Translations under genes and position numbers: made by a program | In this document: piece by piece, positions 26,328 to 36,832 of the stretch | How the letters are laid out: every line of letters starts with the position of its first letter | How positions within the stretch are numbered: the first letter of the stretch is position 1 | NCBI RefSeq assembly: GCF_020194955.2 | Contig: NZ_JAFCIY020000006.1 | Coordinates: forward strand, 124,001 to 188,000 | Reading direction: 5' to 3' | From: Desulfuromonas sp. CSMB_57 | GTDB lineage: Bacteria > Desulfobacterota > Desulfuromonadia > Desulfuromonadales > Syntrophotaleaceae | Length of the DNA: 64,000 bases | Notes under the pieces: model-generated | Told to the model about the DNA's origin: nothing | What the model saw: the letters and a program-made list of their open reading frames with translations, nothing else | Databases searched by the model: none

Positions 26328-26466
26328 AACTGTTCAGCACCGGGACTCGGGTCGCCCACCCCGAGGGTTTCTGGCGCCCGGATGGCGCCGGCCAAGCCCC
26401 AGGGATGGGTTCATGCGGCCCTCGGGATGGGCGGCGCGAGACCCTGCTCCATGCTGCTGAATAGTT
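26328..26466. repeat. Palindromic repeat element, copy A (pgk-tpiA spacer)
   Basis: A 139-bp sequence bounded by inverted ends AACTGTTCAGCA and TGCTGAATAGTT, with long internal complementarity (for example CGCCCACCCCGAGGG against CCCTCGGGATGGGCG). It is closely related to copy B at 27804-27938 in the same orientation. It would form a large hairpin in the operon transcript. Confidence 0.75.
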
Positions 26467-26561
26467 GCCTGATTGAATTTAATAGTCAATGAACAACCCG
26501 ATTCTCTCTGCTGCAGGCCGGCGCCCCACCCGGGAGAATCGGGTTTGGATGCAGACTTCGG

Positions 26562-27752
<1,191 letters not shown>

Positions 27753-27803
27753 GGCAGAACCTCCCGAATGCAGGGTGTAATAAATGGAACACTATGCCTC
27801 ACC

Positions 27804-27938
27804 GTTCAGCACAGGGGCTCGGGACGTCCTCCCCGAGGGTGTCTGGCACCCTGGTGGCGCCGGCCAAGCCCCAGGGATGGGTTCATGGGGTCCTCGGGGT
27901 GGGCGGCGCGGCCCCCTGCTCCACGATGCTGAATAATT
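27804..27938. repeat. Palindromic repeat element, copy B (gap-pgk spacer)
   Basis: A 135-bp relative of copy A, bounded by GTTCAGCA and TGCTGAATAATT. It shares an exact run through GGCGCCGGCCAAGCCCC and the following AGGGATGGGTTCATG. Its right end reaches the stop codon of gap. Confidence 0.75.
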
Positions 27939-28956
27939 ACCACGATGCTTGATTTTCGCGTCCGGCTACAAAGCGCACCAGGTCGACGACCCGATTGGAG
28001 TAGCCCCATTCGTTGTCGTACCAGGAAAGCACCTTGACCATGTTGCCGCCGATGACATTGGTGGACAGGGCATCGATGGTGGAGGAAGCCGGATTACCGT
28101 TGAAGTCTACCGACACCAGGGGCTCCTCGCAATAGTCCAGGATGCCTTTGAGTCGCCCTTCGGCGGCGCTTCGAAATGCGCTGTTGACCTCGTCGATGGT
28201 CACTGAACGGCCCAGTTCGGCCACCAGGGAAATCAGGGACACGTTGGGGGTCGGCACCCGTACCGCCAGACCGTCGAGGCGCCCTTCCAGTTCCGGCAGC
28301 ACCTTGGCCACGGCCCGCGCCGCGCCGGTGGTGGTGGGAATCATGCTCAGGGCCGCGGCCCGGGCCCGGCGCAGGTCCTGGGCCGGATAATCCAGCACGT
28401 GCTGGCCGTTGGTGTAGGCGTGGACCGTGGTCATCATGCCCTTGACCAGGCCGAACTCCTCCAATAGCACCTTGGCCACCGGGGCCAGGCAGTTGGTGGT
28501 GCAGGAGGCATTGGAAATGACCCGGTGACGGACCGGATCGTAGCGATCCTGGTTGACGCCCAGGCACAGGGTGATGTCCTCGTTGTCCCCCGGGGCGGTG
28601 ATGATGACCCGTGCGGCGCCGGCCGCAAGATGTCGGGCGGCCTGTTCCCGTTGAGTGAATTTGCCCGTCGCCTCGAGAACGAGGTCCACGCCGAGATCCC
28701 GCCAGGGCAACTGGGCCGGGTCCTGGCATTCGAACACCGGAATTTCGCGCCCGGCGACCTCCAGGGCGCCATTCGACCCGGACACGGGTTCCGGAAAGGC
28801 ACCGCGCACGGAATCGTATTTCAACAGGTGGGCCAGCACCGGAGCCGGATTCAAATCGTTGATGGCAACTACATGCAGATCCTGCGCCTGCCGGCAGGCC
28901 CGGAAAATATTGCGGCCGATGCGCCCGAATCCGTTGATGGCAATTTTTACAGTCAT
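27937..28956 (-). CDS. gap: Glyceraldehyde-3-phosphate dehydrogenase, type I
   Basis: A 339-residue phosphorylating dehydrogenase. The NAD-binding N-terminus is VKIAINGFGRIGRNIFRA, and the active-site segment SNASCTTNCLAP holds the catalytic Cys near 152. YDNEWGYSNR lies close to the end. It is the first gene of the glycolytic operon, with its own promoter 106-134 bp upstream. GGGAG precedes the ATG. Confidence 0.98.
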   Translation of the reverse strand: MTVKIAINGFGRIGRNIFRACRQAQDLHVVAINDLNPAPVLAHLLKYDSVRGAFPEPVSGSNGALEVAGREIPVFECQDPAQLPWRDLGVDLVLEATGKFTQREQAARHLAAGAARVIITAPGDNEDITLCLGVNQDRYDPVRHRVISNASCTTNCLAPVAKVLLEEFGLVKGMMTTVHAYTNGQHVLDYPAQDLRRARAAALSMIPTTTGAARAVAKVLPELEGRLDGLAVRVPTPNVSLISLVAELGRSVTIDEVNSAFRSAAEGRLKGILDYCEEPLVSVDFNGNPASSTIDALSTNVIGGNMVKVLSWYDNEWGYSNRVVDLVRFVAGRENQASW

Positions 28957-29061
28957 GAATCCAAACTCCCGGTCCCTCGGCCAAAAAACTCCCGACAGGA
29001 CGAAATTCGTCTTTATTTACAACAAGTTACAAATCTTTACCCCAAGGCTTGTTAACGCTTG

Positions 29062-29090
29062 ATAATAGCCAATACAGGTCGAGGCGTCAA
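29062..29090 (-). promoter_or_regulatory. Sigma-70 promoter of gap-pgk-tpiA-secG
   Basis: On the minus strand TTGACG (29090-29085), 17 bp, TATTAT (29067-29062). Confidence 0.75.
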
Positions 29091-29321
29091 CTGCTTTCCC
29101 CCTTGAAGGGGATTTTGCCCGGTTGAGATTTCACCATCGATATGCTATTTTCCGTGCCATGAAACAGGACCTTGAGGCATTGGACAAAATTGGGTGGTCC
29201 GTTTCCGCATTCCAAGCCCGTCGGGCACTCCCGCGGCGCTACCGGATGCCGTCTCTTCCCTGCCCCACGTCGGGTTCCGGTTACCTATTGATTTAAATGC
29301 GGTCAGCGCAGCGGTTTTGCC

Positions 29322-29350
29322 TTGCGGACAGCGTGGAATTCCGCTATAAA
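29322..29350 (+). promoter_or_regulatory. Sigma-70-like promoter of the MBL hydrolase/pur genes
   Basis: TTGCGG (29322-29327), 17 bp, TATAAA (29345-29350), 32 bp before the GTG start. Confidence 0.6.
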
Positions 29351-29382
29351 AACGGCGCCCCGCATGGGGGTGAGGAGCACTC

Positions 29383-30153
29383 GTGCGCATCTGTCTGCTG
29401 GCCAGCGGTAGCAAAGGCAACGCCATCTACCTGGAAACCCGGGAAACCCGCCTGCTCATCGATGCCGGCCTGTCCGCCCGTGAACTGGAGCGGCGCATGG
29501 CCGCTATCGGTGCCGACCCCGGCGCCCTGAATGCCCTGCTGGTCAGCCATGAGCACAGCGACCATTGCCGCGGCATCGGTCCCATGGCACGCCGCTGGTC
29601 CTTGCCGGTTTACCTTCACCACGCGACCCACGATGCCTTGGCAGGCGCCGGTCGCCTGGATCGGATCAGCCTGTTCGACAGCGGCGAACCCATCTCGCTG
29701 CGCGATCTGCAAATAGAAGCCGTTCCCCTGACCCACGATGCCGCGGCACCGGTGGGCTTTATTGTTCATACCCAGGCCGGCCGACTCGGCATTGCCACGG
29801 ATCTGGGCCTGGGCACGCGCCTGGTCGCCGATCGCTACCAGGGTTGCCGGGCGTTGATCCTGGAGGCCAACCATGACGAAGAGATGTTGCGCGACGGCCC
29901 CTACCCCTGGCACCTGAAACAACGGATTCGCAGCCGGCACGGCCACCTGAGCAACCGGGAGTCGGCCGAATTGCTGAAGCAGCTGCTCTGGGACGGCCTG
30001 GAAGCCGTCTTTCTGGCCCATCTGAGCGAAACCAACAACCGGCCGCAGTTGGCCAAGGCGTGCGCCGAGCAGGTGCTGGCCGGACAGACGGCCTGCAATC
30101 CGCATTTGATTATGGGCTGTCAGGAGCGGCCGAGCGCCTGTTTCAACCTTTAG
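29383..30153 (+). CDS. MBL-fold metallohydrolase, YycJ/WalJ type
   Basis: A 256-residue metallo-beta-lactamase-fold protein with the metal motif SHEHSDH at about 55-61, further ligands in LTHDA and TDLG, and HLSETNN near the end. The N-terminus RICLLASGSKGNAIYLE is characteristic of the YycJ/WalJ group of cytoplasmic phosphodiesterases or exonucleases. The substrate is not established. The start is GTG with GAGGAG upstream. It precedes purL by 62 bp on the same strand and may be co-transcribed. Confidence 0.92.
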   Translation: MRICLLASGSKGNAIYLETRETRLLIDAGLSARELERRMAAIGADPGALNALLVSHEHSDHCRGIGPMARRWSLPVYLHHATHDALAGAGRLDRISLFDSGEPISLRDLQIEAVPLTHDAAAPVGFIVHTQAGRLGIATDLGLGTRLVADRYQGCRALILEANHDEEMLRDGPYPWHLKQRIRSRHGHLSNRESAELLKQLLWDGLEAVFLAHLSETNNRPQLAKACAEQVLAGQTACNPHLIMGCQERPSACFNL

Positions 30154-30215
30154 CGGAATTTTGAAAAACCGCCTGTAACCGCTTCAACAATTGGATTTTT
30201 TGCCGAGGAGAAGAC

Positions 30216-33197
30216 ATGGCCTGGAGAATCGAAGTAGCGCTCAAAGAGGGCATTCGCGATGCGCGCGGCGAACGCGTTCGCCGCGAGATCCGCGAGCACC
30301 TCGGAATCGAGCTGGAAGAGGTACGCACCCTGGATGTGTACACCGTCGACGCCGCCCTGACCGAGGCCGAAATCGAGGCCGCCGCCACCGGCCCCTGCTC
30401 CGACCCCGTCATCCAGCAAGCGGCGGTCAACCGTCCCCTGGCGGATCACTTCGACATGCTCATCGAAGTGGGTTTCCGGCCGGGCGTCACGGATAACGTC
30501 GGCCGCACCGCCCGCGAAGCCATCCAGTATCTGACCGGTCGTCCCTTCGCCCCGGGCGAAGGGGTCTATACTTCGGTGCAATACCTGCTGCGCGGCCACA
30601 TCGATGTCGCCGCGGCGGAACGCATCGCCGCCGGCTTTCTCGGCAACGGCCTGATTCAACGCTGGACCATCATTCCCGCCGTCGATTTCGACCGGGCTCG
30701 CGGGGTGCCGGTACAGGTGCCCAAGGTGGTGAGCAGCGCCGAACCGCGGGTGATGGCCATCGACCTCGAAGTGTCGGACGAGGAACTGCTGCGCATCAGC
30801 CGGGAGGGGGTTCTGGCCCTGAACCTGGAGGAGATGAAGGCCATCCAGTCCTTCGCCGCCAACGAGAACAACCAGGCCCGGCGTGCTGCCGTGGGCCTGA
30901 GCAACCGCCTCACGGACGTGGAACTGGAAGCTCTCGCCCAGACCTGGAGTGAGCACTGCAAGCACAAGATCTTCGCCGCCAAGGTGCATTACGATGACGG
31001 CACCGGCAGGACGGAAGTCATCGACTCCCTGTTCAAATCCTTTATCGTCCGGGTCACCCGGGACGTGCGGGCCGCCAAGGGCGAGCAGGATTTCTGCCTC
31101 TCGGTGTTCAAGGACAACGCCGGGGTCATCCGCTTCAACGACGAGTGGAGCCTGGTGTTCAAGGTCGAAACCCACAATTCGCCGAGCGCTCTGGACCCCT
31201 ACGGCGGTGCCCTGACCGGCATCGTCGGCGTCAACCGCGATCCCTTCGGGACCGGCATGGGCGCCCGGCTGATTTTCAACACCGACGTGTTCTGCTTTGC
31301 CTCGCCCTTCTACGATCAACCCCTGCCGCCGCGCCTGCTGCATCCGCGCCGCATCTTCGAGGGGGTGGTCGAGGGGGTCGAGCACGGCGGCAACAAGAGT
31401 GGCGTTCCCACGGTCAACGGTTCCCTCGTCTTCGACGATCGATTTGCCGGCAAGCCTCTGGTCTACTGCGGCACCGCGGCTCTCATGCCGGCCCGCATCC
31501 ACGGCCGGCCGGGCCACGTCAAGCGCGCCCTGACGGGCGACCGCATCCTCATGGTCGGCGGCCGCATCGGCAAGGACGGCATCCACGGCGCCACCTTTTC
31601 CTCGGAAGAATTGCATGAGGGATCGCCGGCCACGGCAGTGCAGATCGGCGACCCCATCACCCAGCGCCGCATGTTCGACTTTTTGCTGGTGGCCCGGGAT
31701 CGCGGCCTGTACAACTCCATCACCGACAACGGCGCCGGCGGCCTGTCCTCCTCCGTCGGGGAGATGGCCGAGGATACGGGCGGTTTCGAACTGCACCTGG
31801 ATCGAGCGCCCCTCAAGTATCCCGGTCTGCAGCCCTGGGAAATCCTCATCTCCGAGGCCCAGGAGCGCATGACCGTGGCGGTACCGCCCGAGAAGGTGGA
31901 CGAGTTCATCACCCTGGCCCGGGAAATGGACGTGGAAGCCACGGACCTCGGCCAGTTCACCGACTCCGGCTATTATCACTGCCTCTACGGGGGCCAAACC
32001 GTCTGCTACCTGCCCATGGAGTTTCTGCACCAGGGGGTGCCCCAGCTGCAACTGCAGGCCCGTTGGCAGCCGCCGGTGCTGCAGGAGCCGGAACTCAGTC
32101 AACCCCTGGACATGGACGCAACCCTGCGGCACCTCCTCGGCAGTCTCAACATCTGCTCCAAGGAGAGCGTGGTGCGCCGCTACGATCACGAGGTCCAGGG
32201 CGCGACGGTCCTCAAGCCCCTGGTCGGCATCGCCAACGACGGGCCGGCGGACGCCGCCATGATTCGGCCCCTGCCGGACTCCTTTGAAGGAGTCGTGGTG
32301 GCTCACGGCATCTGCCCGCGTTACAGCGATATCGACACCTACCACATGATGGCCTGCGCCATCGACGAAGGCCTGCGCAACTACGTGGCCGTGGGCGGCG
32401 ACATCGAGCATGTGGCGGGTCTGGACAACTTCTGCTGGTGCGACCCGGTCCAGAGCGATCGGACGCCGGACGGCGAATACAAGGCCGCCCAGCTGGTGCG
32501 GGCCAACCAGGCGCTCTACGATTACTGCCTGGCCTTCGGTGTGCCCCTCATCTCGGGCAAGGACTCCATGAAGAACGACTACCAGATCGGCGACACCAAG
32601 ATCTCCATCCCGCCGACGGTGCTGTTCTCGGTCATCGGCAAGATCGACGACATCCGGCGCGGGGTGACCATGGACGCCAAGCGCCCCGGCGATCTGGTCT
32701 ATCTGCTGGGCGTCACCCACGATGAACTGGGCGGTTCCGAATACTATGCCATGCGCGGCCACCTGGGGCGCAATGTGCCCCGGGTCGATGCCGCCGGTGC
32801 CCTGCAGCGTTACCGGACCGTGAACCGGGCCCAGCAACGGGGCCTGCTGGCCTCCTGCCACGATCTGTCCGACGGTGGTCTCGGCGTCGCCCTGGCGGAA
32901 ACGGCCTTTGCCGGCGGCCTCGGCCTGCATGTGGATCTGCGCCGGGTGCCGGTGGCCGCCGAGCTGCGCGAGGAGGCGCTGCTGTTCAGCGAGTCCGCCA
33001 GCCGCCTGCTGGTCACGGTCCGCCCCGAGCAGCAGGCCGCATTCGAGGAACTGTTCACCGGCCAGAGCTGCGCCCTGCTCGGCGAAGTGACCGCCGACCA
33101 GGAACTGCGCGTTGTCGGCTTGCGCGGCGAAATCCTGATTCGCTCGGCCATCGATGATCTCAAAGAGGCGTGGCAGTCGCCGTTAAGGGAGATGTAG
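30216..33197 (+). CDS. purL: Phosphoribosylformylglycinamidine synthase, PurS-PurL fusion
   Basis: A 993-residue subunit catalysing the ATP-dependent amidation of FGAR in purine synthesis. The first ~170 residues are PurS-like repeats (WRIEVALKEGIRDARG; FDMLIEVGFRPGVTDN). The catalytic PurL part follows, with TWSEHCKHK near 247, KVETHNSPSALDPYGG near 323 and two AIRS-type halves. Glutaminase activity comes from the next gene, purQ, two codons later. The ribosome-binding site is GAGGAG. Confidence 0.97.
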   Translation: MAWRIEVALKEGIRDARGERVRREIREHLGIELEEVRTLDVYTVDAALTEAEIEAAATGPCSDPVIQQAAVNRPLADHFDMLIEVGFRPGVTDNVGRTAREAIQYLTGRPFAPGEGVYTSVQYLLRGHIDVAAAERIAAGFLGNGLIQRWTIIPAVDFDRARGVPVQVPKVVSSAEPRVMAIDLEVSDEELLRISREGVLALNLEEMKAIQSFAANENNQARRAAVGLSNRLTDVELEALAQTWSEHCKHKIFAAKVHYDDGTGRTEVIDSLFKSFIVRVTRDVRAAKGEQDFCLSVFKDNAGVIRFNDEWSLVFKVETHNSPSALDPYGGALTGIVGVNRDPFGTGMGARLIFNTDVFCFASPFYDQPLPPRLLHPRRIFEGVVEGVEHGGNKSGVPTVNGSLVFDDRFAGKPLVYCGTAALMPARIHGRPGHVKRALTGDRILMVGGRIGKDGIHGATFSSEELHEGSPATAVQIGDPITQRRMFDFLLVARDRGLYNSITDNGAGGLSSSVGEMAEDTGGFELHLDRAPLKYPGLQPWEILISEAQERMTVAVPPEKVDEFITLAREMDVEATDLGQFTDSGYYHCLYGGQTVCYLPMEFLHQGVPQLQLQARWQPPVLQEPELSQPLDMDATLRHLLGSLNICSKESVVRRYDHEVQGATVLKPLVGIANDGPADAAMIRPLPDSFEGVVVAHGICPRYSDIDTYHMMACAIDEGLRNYVAVGGDIEHVAGLDNFCWCDPVQSDRTPDGEYKAAQLVRANQALYDYCLAFGVPLISGKDSMKNDYQIGDTKISIPPTVLFSVIGKIDDIRRGVTMDAKRPGDLVYLLGVTHDELGGSEYYAMRGHLGRNVPRVDAAGALQRYRTVNRAQQRGLLASCHDLSDGGLGVALAETAFAGGLGLHVDLRRVPVAAELREEALLFSESASRLLVTVRPEQQAAFEELFTGQSCALLGEVTADQELRVVGLRGEILIRSAIDDLKEAWQSPLREM

Positions 33198-33200
33198 AAC

Positions 33201-34028
33201 ATGTCGAAACACGTACGCGCCATTGTCATCGCCGGCAACGGCACCAACTGTGAACGGGAAACGGCCCATGCCATGCGCCTGGGCGGTGCCGAGGTGGCGG
33301 ACATCGTCCACATCTCCGAACTACTGGCCGGACGGGTGCTGCTGGAGGACTATCATTTCCTGCACCTGGCCGGAGGCTTTCTGGACGGCGACGACCTGGG
33401 CAGCGCCAAGGCCGGCGCCAACCGCCTGCTGCACGCGCCGGTCAAGGGCAGCGGCGAGCACCTCAGCGATCACCTGCGGCGCTTCATCGCCGACGGCAAA
33501 CTGGTCATGGGGGTCTGCAACGGTTTTCAGCTGATGGTCAAGATGGGCCTGCTGCCCGCCCTGGACGGCGATTTCCGGCAGACCACCACCCTGACCTTCA
33601 ACGACTGCGGCCGTTTTCAGGATCGCTGGGTCTATCTCAAAGCCGATCCCGCCTCCCCCTGCATCTTCACCCGCGGCCTGCAGGGCATCTATCTGCCCAT
33701 GCGGCACGGCGAAGGCAAACTGGTGGTGGACAGCGAGGAAACCCTGGCGCGCATCGAGAATCAGCATCTCGGCGTGTTGAAATACAGCGACTCCGAGTAC
33801 CTGGCGCCGACCATGGAATTTCCCCTCAACCCCAACGGTTCGACGGCGGCCATCGCCGGTCTGTGCGATGCGACGGGACGCCTGTTCGGCCTGATGCCCC
33901 ACCCCGAGGCCTACGTGCACCGGACCCAGCATCCGCGCTGGACCCGGGAGGAAAACCTGCCTGAAGCAGGCATGGGCTTGTGGCTGTACCAGAATGCCAT
34001 CCGTTTTATTCGGGAGGAATTGCTCTAA
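33201..34028 (+). CDS. purQ: FGAM synthase glutaminase subunit
   Basis: A 275-residue class I glutamine amidotransferase that supplies ammonia to PurL. The nucleophile Cys lies in MGVCNGFQLMVKMGLLP near 104. The other triad members are in LMPHPEAYVHRTQHPRW near 235. The N-terminus AIVIAGNGTNCERET is typical. It starts three bases after purL with GGGAG just before the ATG. It is slightly longer than Bacillus PurQ, as expected for partners of long PurL chains. Confidence 0.95.
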   Translation: MSKHVRAIVIAGNGTNCERETAHAMRLGGAEVADIVHISELLAGRVLLEDYHFLHLAGGFLDGDDLGSAKAGANRLLHAPVKGSGEHLSDHLRRFIADGKLVMGVCNGFQLMVKMGLLPALDGDFRQTTTLTFNDCGRFQDRWVYLKADPASPCIFTRGLQGIYLPMRHGEGKLVVDSEETLARIENQHLGVLKYSDSEYLAPTMEFPLNPNGSTAAIAGLCDATGRLFGLMPHPEAYVHRTQHPRWTREENLPEAGMGLWLYQNAIRFIREELL

Positions 34029-34181
34029 GCCGAGGCGCCAACGGACCTTTTACGGTCCCTAAGGTCAAAAAATCGTCGGGAGGTGCTTCTTTCAAACTTG
34101 ACGATTATGCTATAGTACAACTTTCGGCGGCGATAACCCTTGGCGCCGTCCAACCCAAGCTCCCTGGAGTACCGTTGTCCT

Positions 34182-35588
34182 ATGTTCGACAAATTCAACG
34201 ATGAATGCGGTGTTTTCGGCATATACGGCCATCCGGAAGCCGCCAACATGACCTATCTCGGCCTCTACGCCCTGCAGCATCGCGGCCAGGAAAGCTGCGG
34301 CATCGCGGCGTCCGACGGCACCCGCCTGAAGACCCACCTGGGCCGCGGCCTGGTGGCCGACGTGTTCAAGGATGATGAAATCTTCCGTCAACTGCCCGGC
34401 CAGGCGGCCATCGGCCACGTGCGCTACTCCACCGCCGGCGGCAACGACATCCGCAACTGTCAGCCCATCGCGGTCTCCTACGCCCGCGGCAGCGTCGCGG
34501 TAGCCCATAACGGCAACCTGGTCAATGCCCAGGAAGTGCGCAACGAACTGGAAGCGCGCGGGTCCATCTTCTCCACCACCGCCGACACGGAAGTCATCAT
34601 CCACCTGCTGGCCCATTCCCAGAGCGACGCCCTGCCCGACCGCATCGCCGAGGCCCTGCGCCAGGTGCGCGGCGCCTACAGCCTGGTGTTCCTCACCGAA
34701 ACCCGCATGGTGGCGGTGCGCGATCCCCACGGCTTCCGACCCCTGGTGCTGGGCCAACTCGGGGACGCCTTCGTGGTCGCCTCCGAGACCTGCGCCCTGG
34801 ATCTCATCGAAGCCAAATTCGTGCGGGAAGTTGAAGCGGGCGAAATGCTGGTCTTCGATCAGAACGGCATGACGTCCTTCCGACCCTTCGAGCCCCAGCC
34901 CTACACCCCCTGCATCTTCGAGTTCGTCTACTTCGCCCGCCCGGACAGCACCGTCTTCGGCCGGCAGGTGTACGGCATGCGCAAGGGCTTCGGCCGCCAG
35001 TTGGCCCGGGAACACGGGGTGGAGGCGGACATTGTCATACCGGTTCCCGACTCCGGCGTGCCGGCCGCCATCGGCTATGCGGAGGAATCGGGAATTCCCT
35101 TCGAAATGGGCCTGATTCGCAACCATTACATCGGCCGCACCTTCATCGAACCGCAGCAATCCATCCGCCATTTCGGCGTCAAAATCAAGCTCAACGCCAT
35201 TCGCGAGGTTTTGGCCGGCAAGCGGGTGGTGGTCATCGACGACTCGGTGGTGCGCGGCACCACCTCCCGGAAGATCATCAAGATGATCCGCCAGGCCGGC
35301 GCCAAGGAAATTCACATGCGGGTCTCCTCGCCGCCGACCAGTTACCCCTGTTTCTACGGCATCGATACTCCCACCCGCAAGGAGCTCATCGCCTCATCCC
35401 ATACCAATGCGGAAATCTGCCGTTACATTACCGCCGACACCCTCGGCTACCTGTCCCTGGAAGGCATGCTGAAAGAAGCCGGTGCCCTGGAAGGCGCCCT
35501 CGGCAAATGCTGCGAGGCCTGTTTCAGCGGCAATTATCCGGTCAAATTTCCCCGCTTGAAAGCGGACACCCAACTCGGCCTGTTTTAA
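34182..35588 (+). CDS. purF: Amidophosphoribosyltransferase
   Basis: A 468-residue enzyme for the first committed step of purine synthesis (PRPP plus glutamine to phosphoribosylamine). The start at 34182 gives [16 protein letters not shown], in which a short propeptide precedes the N-terminal nucleophile Cys. The PRPP loop is [16 protein letters not shown] near 350. Cysteines in [10 protein letters not shown] and [12 protein letters not shown] fit the Fe-S-containing Bacillus-type enzyme. TGGAG lies 12 bases upstream. It follows purQ by 153 bp. Confidence 0.96.
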   Translation: MFDKFNDECGVFGIYGHPEAANMTYLGLYALQHRGQESCGIAASDGTRLKTHLGRGLVADVFKDDEIFRQLPGQAAIGHVRYSTAGGNDIRNCQPIAVSYARGSVAVAHNGNLVNAQEVRNELEARGSIFSTTADTEVIIHLLAHSQSDALPDRIAEALRQVRGAYSLVFLTETRMVAVRDPHGFRPLVLGQLGDAFVVASETCALDLIEAKFVREVEAGEMLVFDQNGMTSFRPFEPQPYTPCIFEFVYFARPDSTVFGRQVYGMRKGFGRQLAREHGVEADIVIPVPDSGVPAAIGYAEESGIPFEMGLIRNHYIGRTFIEPQQSIRHFGVKIKLNAIREVLAGKRVVVIDDSVVRGTTSRKIIKMIRQAGAKEIHMRVSSPPTSYPCFYGIDTPTRKELIASSHTNAEICRYITADTLGYLSLEGMLKEAGALEGALGKCCEACFSGNYPVKFPRLKADTQLGLF

Positions 35589-35711
35589 ATCCGTACCCAC
35601 CCTTACCTTTGTCCTGCTACTCTGAACCCTATGCCGGGACCGTCACCCGAGACCAAACCGGGCGGCGGTCCGCGGCATCATCCGCCACATCGGCAGCGAG
35701 GAGAGACCAGT

Positions 35712-36269
35712 TTGTCCAGCGAACGTGAAGAACTCAGGCAGATTATCCGGCAGCTTTCCTATGAAGAGCGGGAAGTGACCCTGGCTTCGGGCCGGAAGAG
35801 CAACTTTTATTTTGACGGCAAGCAGACCACCCTGCACCCGCGCGGTGCGTTGTTGGTGGGCAAGGCGTTCCTGGCGGAACTGGCGCACTTTTCCGGTCCG
35901 ATACAGGGCGTCGGGGGCCTGACCCTGGGCGCCGACCCCATCGCCACGGCGGTGGCCATCGCCAGTTCCCTGGCCGACAGCCCGGTGCCGGGCTTCATTA
36001 TTCGCAAGGAACCCAAGGGGCACGGCACCGGCCAGTGGCTGGAAGGCCGCAAGAATCTGCCGGCGGGTGCCCGGGTGGTCATTGTGGAGGATGTCTTGAC
36101 CACCGGCGGCTCCGCCCTGAAGGCGGTGGATCGGGCCCGCGAGGAAGGTCTCGAGGTGGTGGGCATCATCACCCTGGTGGATCGCCAGGAGGGCGGCCGG
36201 GAAATCGTCGAGGCGACCGGCCTGTCCCTGCGCTCGGTGTTCACCAAGGCCGAAATCACGGCGGCGTAA
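35712..36269 (+). CDS. pyrE: Orotate phosphoribosyltransferase
   Basis: A 185-residue enzyme that joins orotate and PRPP to form OMP. The PRPP-binding signature VVIVEDVLTTGGSALKAV lies near 120, and the N-terminal LASGRKSNFYFDGKQTTLHP is diagnostic. I place the start at TTG 35712, with GAGGAG eight bases upstream. The longer frame from 35631 has a low-complexity extension. It is followed at once by a strong terminator. Confidence 0.93.
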   Translation: MSSEREELRQIIRQLSYEEREVTLASGRKSNFYFDGKQTTLHPRGALLVGKAFLAELAHFSGPIQGVGGLTLGADPIATAVAIASSLADSPVPGFIIRKEPKGHGTGQWLEGRKNLPAGARVVIVEDVLTTGGSALKAVDRAREEGLEVVGIITLVDRQEGGREIVEATGLSLRSVFTKAEITAA

Positions 36270-36276
36270 ATGAACC

Positions 36277-36302
36277 AAAAGGGGGCCTTTCGGCCCCCTT
36301 TT
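36277..36302. terminator. Bidirectional terminator between pyrE and the nadB operon
   Basis: AAAAGGGGGCC pairs with GGCCCCCTTTT around a TTTC loop, giving T-runs on both strands between convergent transcription units. Confidence 0.9.
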
Positions 36303-36328
36303 CCATAGCATCAACGTGTTTTTTCAAC

Positions 36329-36535
36329 CTACTCGTCAGGAATCTTGAAAGCCGCCAGAACACCGGGCAGGCGGCGCAGTTCGTCAATATCCAGGCGGGC
36401 CGTATCGCCGATGACGCCGATGATGACCCGGTTGGCGCCGGTAGACTGGTGAAAATCGAAATCGCGCTCGACCAGGTATTCCTTGACGGCCTGGCGCTGC
36501 TCTTCGGTGGAGTCTCTGCGCATCACCAACAGCAT
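36329..36535 (-). CDS. Free-standing ferredoxin-like domain of DAHP synthase
   Basis: A 68-residue protein matching the regulatory N-terminal domain of type I-beta DAHP synthases: MLLVMRRDSTEEQRQAV, then TGANRVIIGVIGDTARLD and LPGVLAAFKIPDE. The catalytic barrel is absent. It starts three bases after the chorismate mutase stop codon, so the two are coupled. It may act in trans as a feedback sensor of the aromatic pathway. That role is inference. Confidence 0.85.
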   Translation of the reverse strand: MLLVMRRDSTEEQRQAVKEYLVERDFDFHQSTGANRVIIGVIGDTARLDIDELRRLPGVLAAFKIPDE

Positions 36536-36538
36536 GTC

Positions 36539-36811
36539 TCATTCCCCTTTCGACCGCAGCCGTTCCAGCCGTCGGCTTTCATCGATGACCCGTTCGAACA
36601 GGCGCTGGATGGCTCCATCATCCAGGGGTCCCGGATTGGCCTGTTGCATGCGGGCGAAGATTTGTTGCTCCCGGCGCCCGTCGTAAACCGCCAGCCCCCG
36701 CGCCTGCTTGATTTTGCCGATGGCCAAAGCCAGGGCGGCACGCCGGTTGAAGATGTCCAGCAATTGATCGTCCAAGGCGTCGATCTGGTCTCTGATTTCA
36801 TCGATATCCAA
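36539..36811 (-). CDS. aroQ: Chorismate mutase, AroQ type
   Basis: A 90-residue all-helical domain that converts chorismate to prephenate. It begins IDEIRDQIDALDDQLLDIFNRRAALALAIGKIK-like, with the Arg and Lys of the active site and a C-terminal FERVIDESRRLER helix. The start is TTG with GGGAG eight bases upstream. It is not fused to prephenate dehydratase or DAHP synthase. It lies 21 bp after nadB on the same strand. Confidence 0.9.
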   Translation of the reverse strand: MDIDEIRDQIDALDDQLLDIFNRRAALALAIGKIKQARGLAVYDGRREQQIFARMQQANPGPLDDGAIQRLFERVIDESRRLERLRSKGE

Positions 36812-36832
36812 AGTCTTGCTCCCGTCCGACCG

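Larger units (their letters stand above)
28957..29382. other. Divergent promoter region between gap and the MBL hydrolase
   Basis: Contains the minus-strand gap promoter (29062-29090) with a leader of about 100 nt, and the plus-strand promoter at 29322-29350. A 45-codon frame from 29160 lacks a ribosome-binding site and is not called. Confidence 0.6.
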